7,000 nt of DNA from Flavobacteriaceae bacterium. GTDB taxonomy: Bacteria; Bacteroidota; Bacteroidia; Flavobacteriales; Flavobacteriaceae. Positions 4,955 to 7,000 of the stretch are shown here, piece by piece (position 1 is the first letter of the stretch; each line of letters starts with the position of its first letter). The DNA lies in contig JABDQK010000325.1 of NCBI GenBank assembly GCA_013042255.1, forward strand, positions 1 to 7,000. Direction: 5' to 3'. Both the position numbers and the translations under genes were made by a program. The notes below the pieces were generated by a model. It was not told the origin of the DNA, ran no database searches, and saw only the letters and a program-made list of their open reading frames with translations.

Positions 4955-6826
4955 ATGAGGCAAGAACATTTACTTTCCTTTTGCTCAAGGGCCCGGATAT
5001 TCCGTTTCCTTCTACTCTTCTTATTTCTCTGTCAGGTTAGTTTTTCGCAAAACAAGAAAATTGCTGATAGTTTGGTATTGGTTTATGAAATAGGTGACTA
5101 CGAAGATGATGAGCTTATTAGTATACTGAGCACCATAGCAGCTAAAAGCCCGGATCCTGACCAATCCCTATTATACAGTGAAATTCTGCTTAAAAAATCC
5201 CTTGAAATAGATTCTACTATGGGGGTCTATAGAGCGTATCTGCAACAGGGCAACGCCTATGAAACAAAAGGTGACCTCAGCGAGTCGCTCAACAGTTATT
5301 TTAAGGCCGTAGACCAAATCACCACAATAGGAAACAAAAAGGAACTTGCGAAAACATATATTGCTATTGCGGGGGTCTATGCGGGTATGGATAATCGAAT
5401 GAATCTTATTGAGTACTATTCCAATGCCATCGATATCCTTAAAAACGTAGATCAGACCTACTATGCGATATCTATGGAAAACCTGGGGGATGTATACCTC
5501 ACATGGCAACAACCAGATTCGGCACTCTTGCTTTTTGCTCGTTCGGGACCCATTTTTGAAGAATTGGGAGAGCAGACCTACCTGGCATACAATAAAGGAA
5601 ATAAAGGGCTCGCCTATGCACAAAAAGGACAGTACAAGAAAGCAGAATCGTTTATTGGAGAAGCTATTAAAATCCATGAAGAGGTTGGGAATTACCGCGC
5701 TGTATCGGTATACCTCACCGGTATGTCTGACATATACGCCGCAAATAATGATTGGGATTCGGCTTTCAATTCTTCACTGAGGGCATTGAAGATGGCTCAG
5801 AATTACGGCCTCAAAGCAGAAATAAGTTTGATCTACCTAAAGCTTTCAGAACTATTTGAAAAAACCGGATACTACTCAGCTTCTCTTAAATACTACAGAA
5901 ATCATATTGCTTACAGGGATAGTGTACAAAATATAAGTGAAGTCCAGGAAATGGCAAATAATGAATTGGCAAGAAAGCAGATCGAAGTAGACCTCCTCAA
6001 CCAGAGACGTAAAACCCAAAGGATCATCGTCTTTGCTACGGCAATTGCGTTATTTCTTATTTTGCTCCTTGCCATTGCCCTTTACAGGCGGAATATCTAC
6101 ATTAAAAGAACGAATGCAGTCATCGAAAAAGAAAAAGAACGTTCAGAAAAGTTGTTGCTGAATATTCTGCCTGAGAAAACCGCCAATGAGCTTAAAGAGT
6201 TCGGGAAAGTAAAAGCAAATAAATTTGAGTCGGTTTCCGTACTATTTACAGATTTCATCTCTTTTACAGCCCATTCAGAACGTACGGACCCTGAACTGCT
6301 TGTCAATTCCATTAGTGTTTATTTTGGTGCCTTTGATGATATTATCGAAAAATATGGTCTTGAAAAGATCAAGACAATAGGAGATTCATATATGTGTGCA
6401 GGAGGACTACCGGAACCCCTCGAGAACCATGCTGTAAAGATGATAAAAGCTGCTTTTGAATTTCTTGCTTTTGTTGAAGAAATGAAATTGAAGAGAAAAG
6501 ACGGCGAGCCTAGTTTTGAAATGAGGGTGGGGATTAATACAGGTCCTGTTGTAGCCGGTGTAGTGGGCCATGATAAATTTTCCTATGACATCTGGGGCGA
6601 TACAGTAAACGTCGCTGCAAGAATGGAACAAATGTCTGAATCGGGCAAGATCAATATCAGTAAATCTACCTATGAGCTGATCAGGGATGATTTTGAATGC
6701 GAGTTCAGAGGAGAATTTGATGTGAAAAACAGAGGCAAGATGAAAATGTACTTCGTAAAGGGGAAACAGAAGAAAAGCAGGCCAACAGTTTTAAGTGGTT
6801 CTGAAAGTGATATTTACAGGAATTAA
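4955..6826 (+). CDS. Membrane adenylate cyclase: periplasmic TPR region, transmembrane helix, class III cyclase domain
   Basis: A 623-residue protein predicted to make cAMP from ATP. Order: signal peptide 1-31 (ending Q-V-S-F-S-Q); about six TPR-like helical repeats over residues 92-323 (e.g. G-N-A-Y-E-T-K-G-D-L; G-L-A-Y-A-Q-K-G-Q-Y-K-K-A); coiled coil about 328-356; transmembrane helix about 357-377 followed by Arg-Arg; a signalling helix with S-E-K-L-L-L-N-I-L-P; and a class III catalytic domain about 425-610. TPRs should be periplasmic and the cyclase cytoplasmic. Catalytic residues are complete in one chain: metal-binding D433 (F-T-D-F) and D477 (I-G-D), adenine-selecting K473 and D545 (Y-D-I-W-G), and transition-state N552 and R556. 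Guanylate cyclases usually have Glu and Cys at the selectivity sites, so ATP is the expected substrate, with an active homodimer. It is 19 nt after a small secreted-protein gene. The stimulus is unknown. Confidence 0.92.
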   Translation: MRQEHLLSFCSRARIFRFLLLFLFLCQVSFSQNKKIADSLVLVYEIGDYEDDELISILSTIAAKSPDPDQSLLYSEILLKKSLEIDSTMGVYRAYLQQGNAYETKGDLSESLNSYFKAVDQITTIGNKKELAKTYIAIAGVYAGMDNRMNLIEYYSNAIDILKNVDQTYYAISMENLGDVYLTWQQPDSALLLFARSGPIFEELGEQTYLAYNKGNKGLAYAQKGQYKKAESFIGEAIKIHEEVGNYRAVSVYLTGMSDIYAANNDWDSAFNSSLRALKMAQNYGLKAEISLIYLKLSELFEKTGYYSASLKYYRNHIAYRDSVQNISEVQEMANNELARKQIEVDLLNQRRKTQRIIVFATAIALFLILLLAIALYRRNIYIKRTNAVIEKEKERSEKLLLNILPEKTANELKEFGKVKANKFESVSVLFTDFISFTAHSERTDPELLVNSISVYFGAFDDIIEKYGLEKIKTIGDSYMCAGGLPEPLENHAVKMIKAAFEFLAFVEEMKLKRKDGEPSFEMRVGINTGPVVAGVVGHDKFSYDIWGDTVNVAARMEQMSESGKINISKSTYELIRDDFECEFRGEFDVKNRGKMKMYFVKGKQKKSRPTVLSGSESDIYRN

Positions 6827-6844
6827 AATTAGAAGATTTAAAAG

Positions 6845-6871
6845 TTTAGATCATTAGAATTTCCTATCTTA
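6845..6871 (+). promoter_or_regulatory. Weak candidate promoter for the DUF4242 gene
   Basis: TTTA (6845-6848) and TATCTTA (6865-6871) are 16 nt apart and loosely resemble the Bacteroidota promoter pattern. No terminator is visible between the cyclase stop and the next start (62 nt), so read-through from the cyclase operon is equally possible. Confidence 0.18.
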
Positions 6872-6888
6872 AAGAAAATTAGTTCAGC

Positions 6889-7000
6889 ATGCCCATTTAT
6901 ATGGATCGCCACGATATTCCCGACGAGATAAAACCGGAACACGTGGCAAAAATGCACCAGGAAGATCTCAAAGTACAGCATCTATATGGCTGTAAAGGGA
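6889..7000 (+). CDS. DUF4242 (SCO4226-type, putative nickel-binding) protein, N-terminal fragment
   Basis: The frame is open from ATG 6889 to the window end, giving 37 residues; the rest lies outside. The start M-P-I-Y-M-D-R-H-D, then E-H-V-A-K-M-H-Q-E-D-L-K-V-Q-H and Y-G-C-K-G, is characteristic of DUF4242 proteins, whose characterised relative SCO4226 binds nickel. Several His residues and one Cys in this segment fit a metal-binding role. Some Bacteroidota members of the family, as I recall, are longer and carry extra regulatory or cyclase-like domains after the DUF4242 part. That cannot be judged here, but would be notable beside a cyclase gene. Fragment identity is fairly secure; function is inferred from the family. 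Confidence 0.72.
   Translation, partial: MPIYMDRHDIPDEIKPEHVAKMHQEDLKVQHLYGCKG

Noticed and set aside
5171..5677. A 168-codon minus-strand open frame inside the cyclase gene
   Set aside because: It lies wholly within the TPR region of a well-supported plus-strand gene, its translation shows no family features, and it has no independent start context or terminator.

Overview
The window looks like chromosomal DNA from a member of the Bacteroidota, most likely a flavobacterium. Gene starts are AT-rich and mostly lack a Shine-Dalgarno sequence. Secreted products have short N-terminal signal peptides. Protein families typical of the phylum are present: a DUF4382 lipoprotein with a carboxypeptidase-regulatory-like tail, a lysine-rich cold-shock-domain protein, and a TPR-transmembrane-class III cyclase. 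All convincing genes lie on the + strand. I see no mobile element, CRISPR array, tRNA or rRNA.

Layout. (1) Positions 1-783 hold the C-terminal part of a dienelactone-hydrolase-family enzyme and, 13 nt later, an OsmC-type peroxiredoxin, closed by a good intrinsic terminator at 805-831. (2) A single-gene unit at 962-1852 encodes a DUF4382 lipoprotein and ends in a strong terminator at 1878-1904. (3) A short-chain dehydrogenase/reductase lies at 2091-2846. It is followed by about 370 nt without a gene, which contains a direct repeat with a 21-bp period, a possible RNA hairpin and a 12-bp-stem terminator at 3114-3141. (4) A cold-shock-domain protein starts at 3221, just after that terminator. (5) A 264-nt spacer with inverted repeats leads to an apparent three-gene operon at 3941-6826: two small secreted proteins and a membrane adenylate cyclase with a periplasmic TPR sensor region. 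(6) The window ends inside a DUF4242 (SCO4226-type, putative nickel-binding) gene starting at 6889.

The most interesting part is 3941-6826. The two small secreted proteins have no family I recognise. They appear to be diverged paralogues: they share Y-x2-G-x2-I-F-x-K, Y-x-Y-x-[VL]-x-F-x-[VI] and a terminal [KR]-I-R-[VI], all with matching internal spacing. They sit directly upstream of a cyclase whose TPR region should face the same compartment, so an extracytoplasmic ligand or modulator module that controls cAMP synthesis is a reasonable hypothesis. This is inference from sequence similarity, topology and gene order. Nothing in the sequence proves an interaction.
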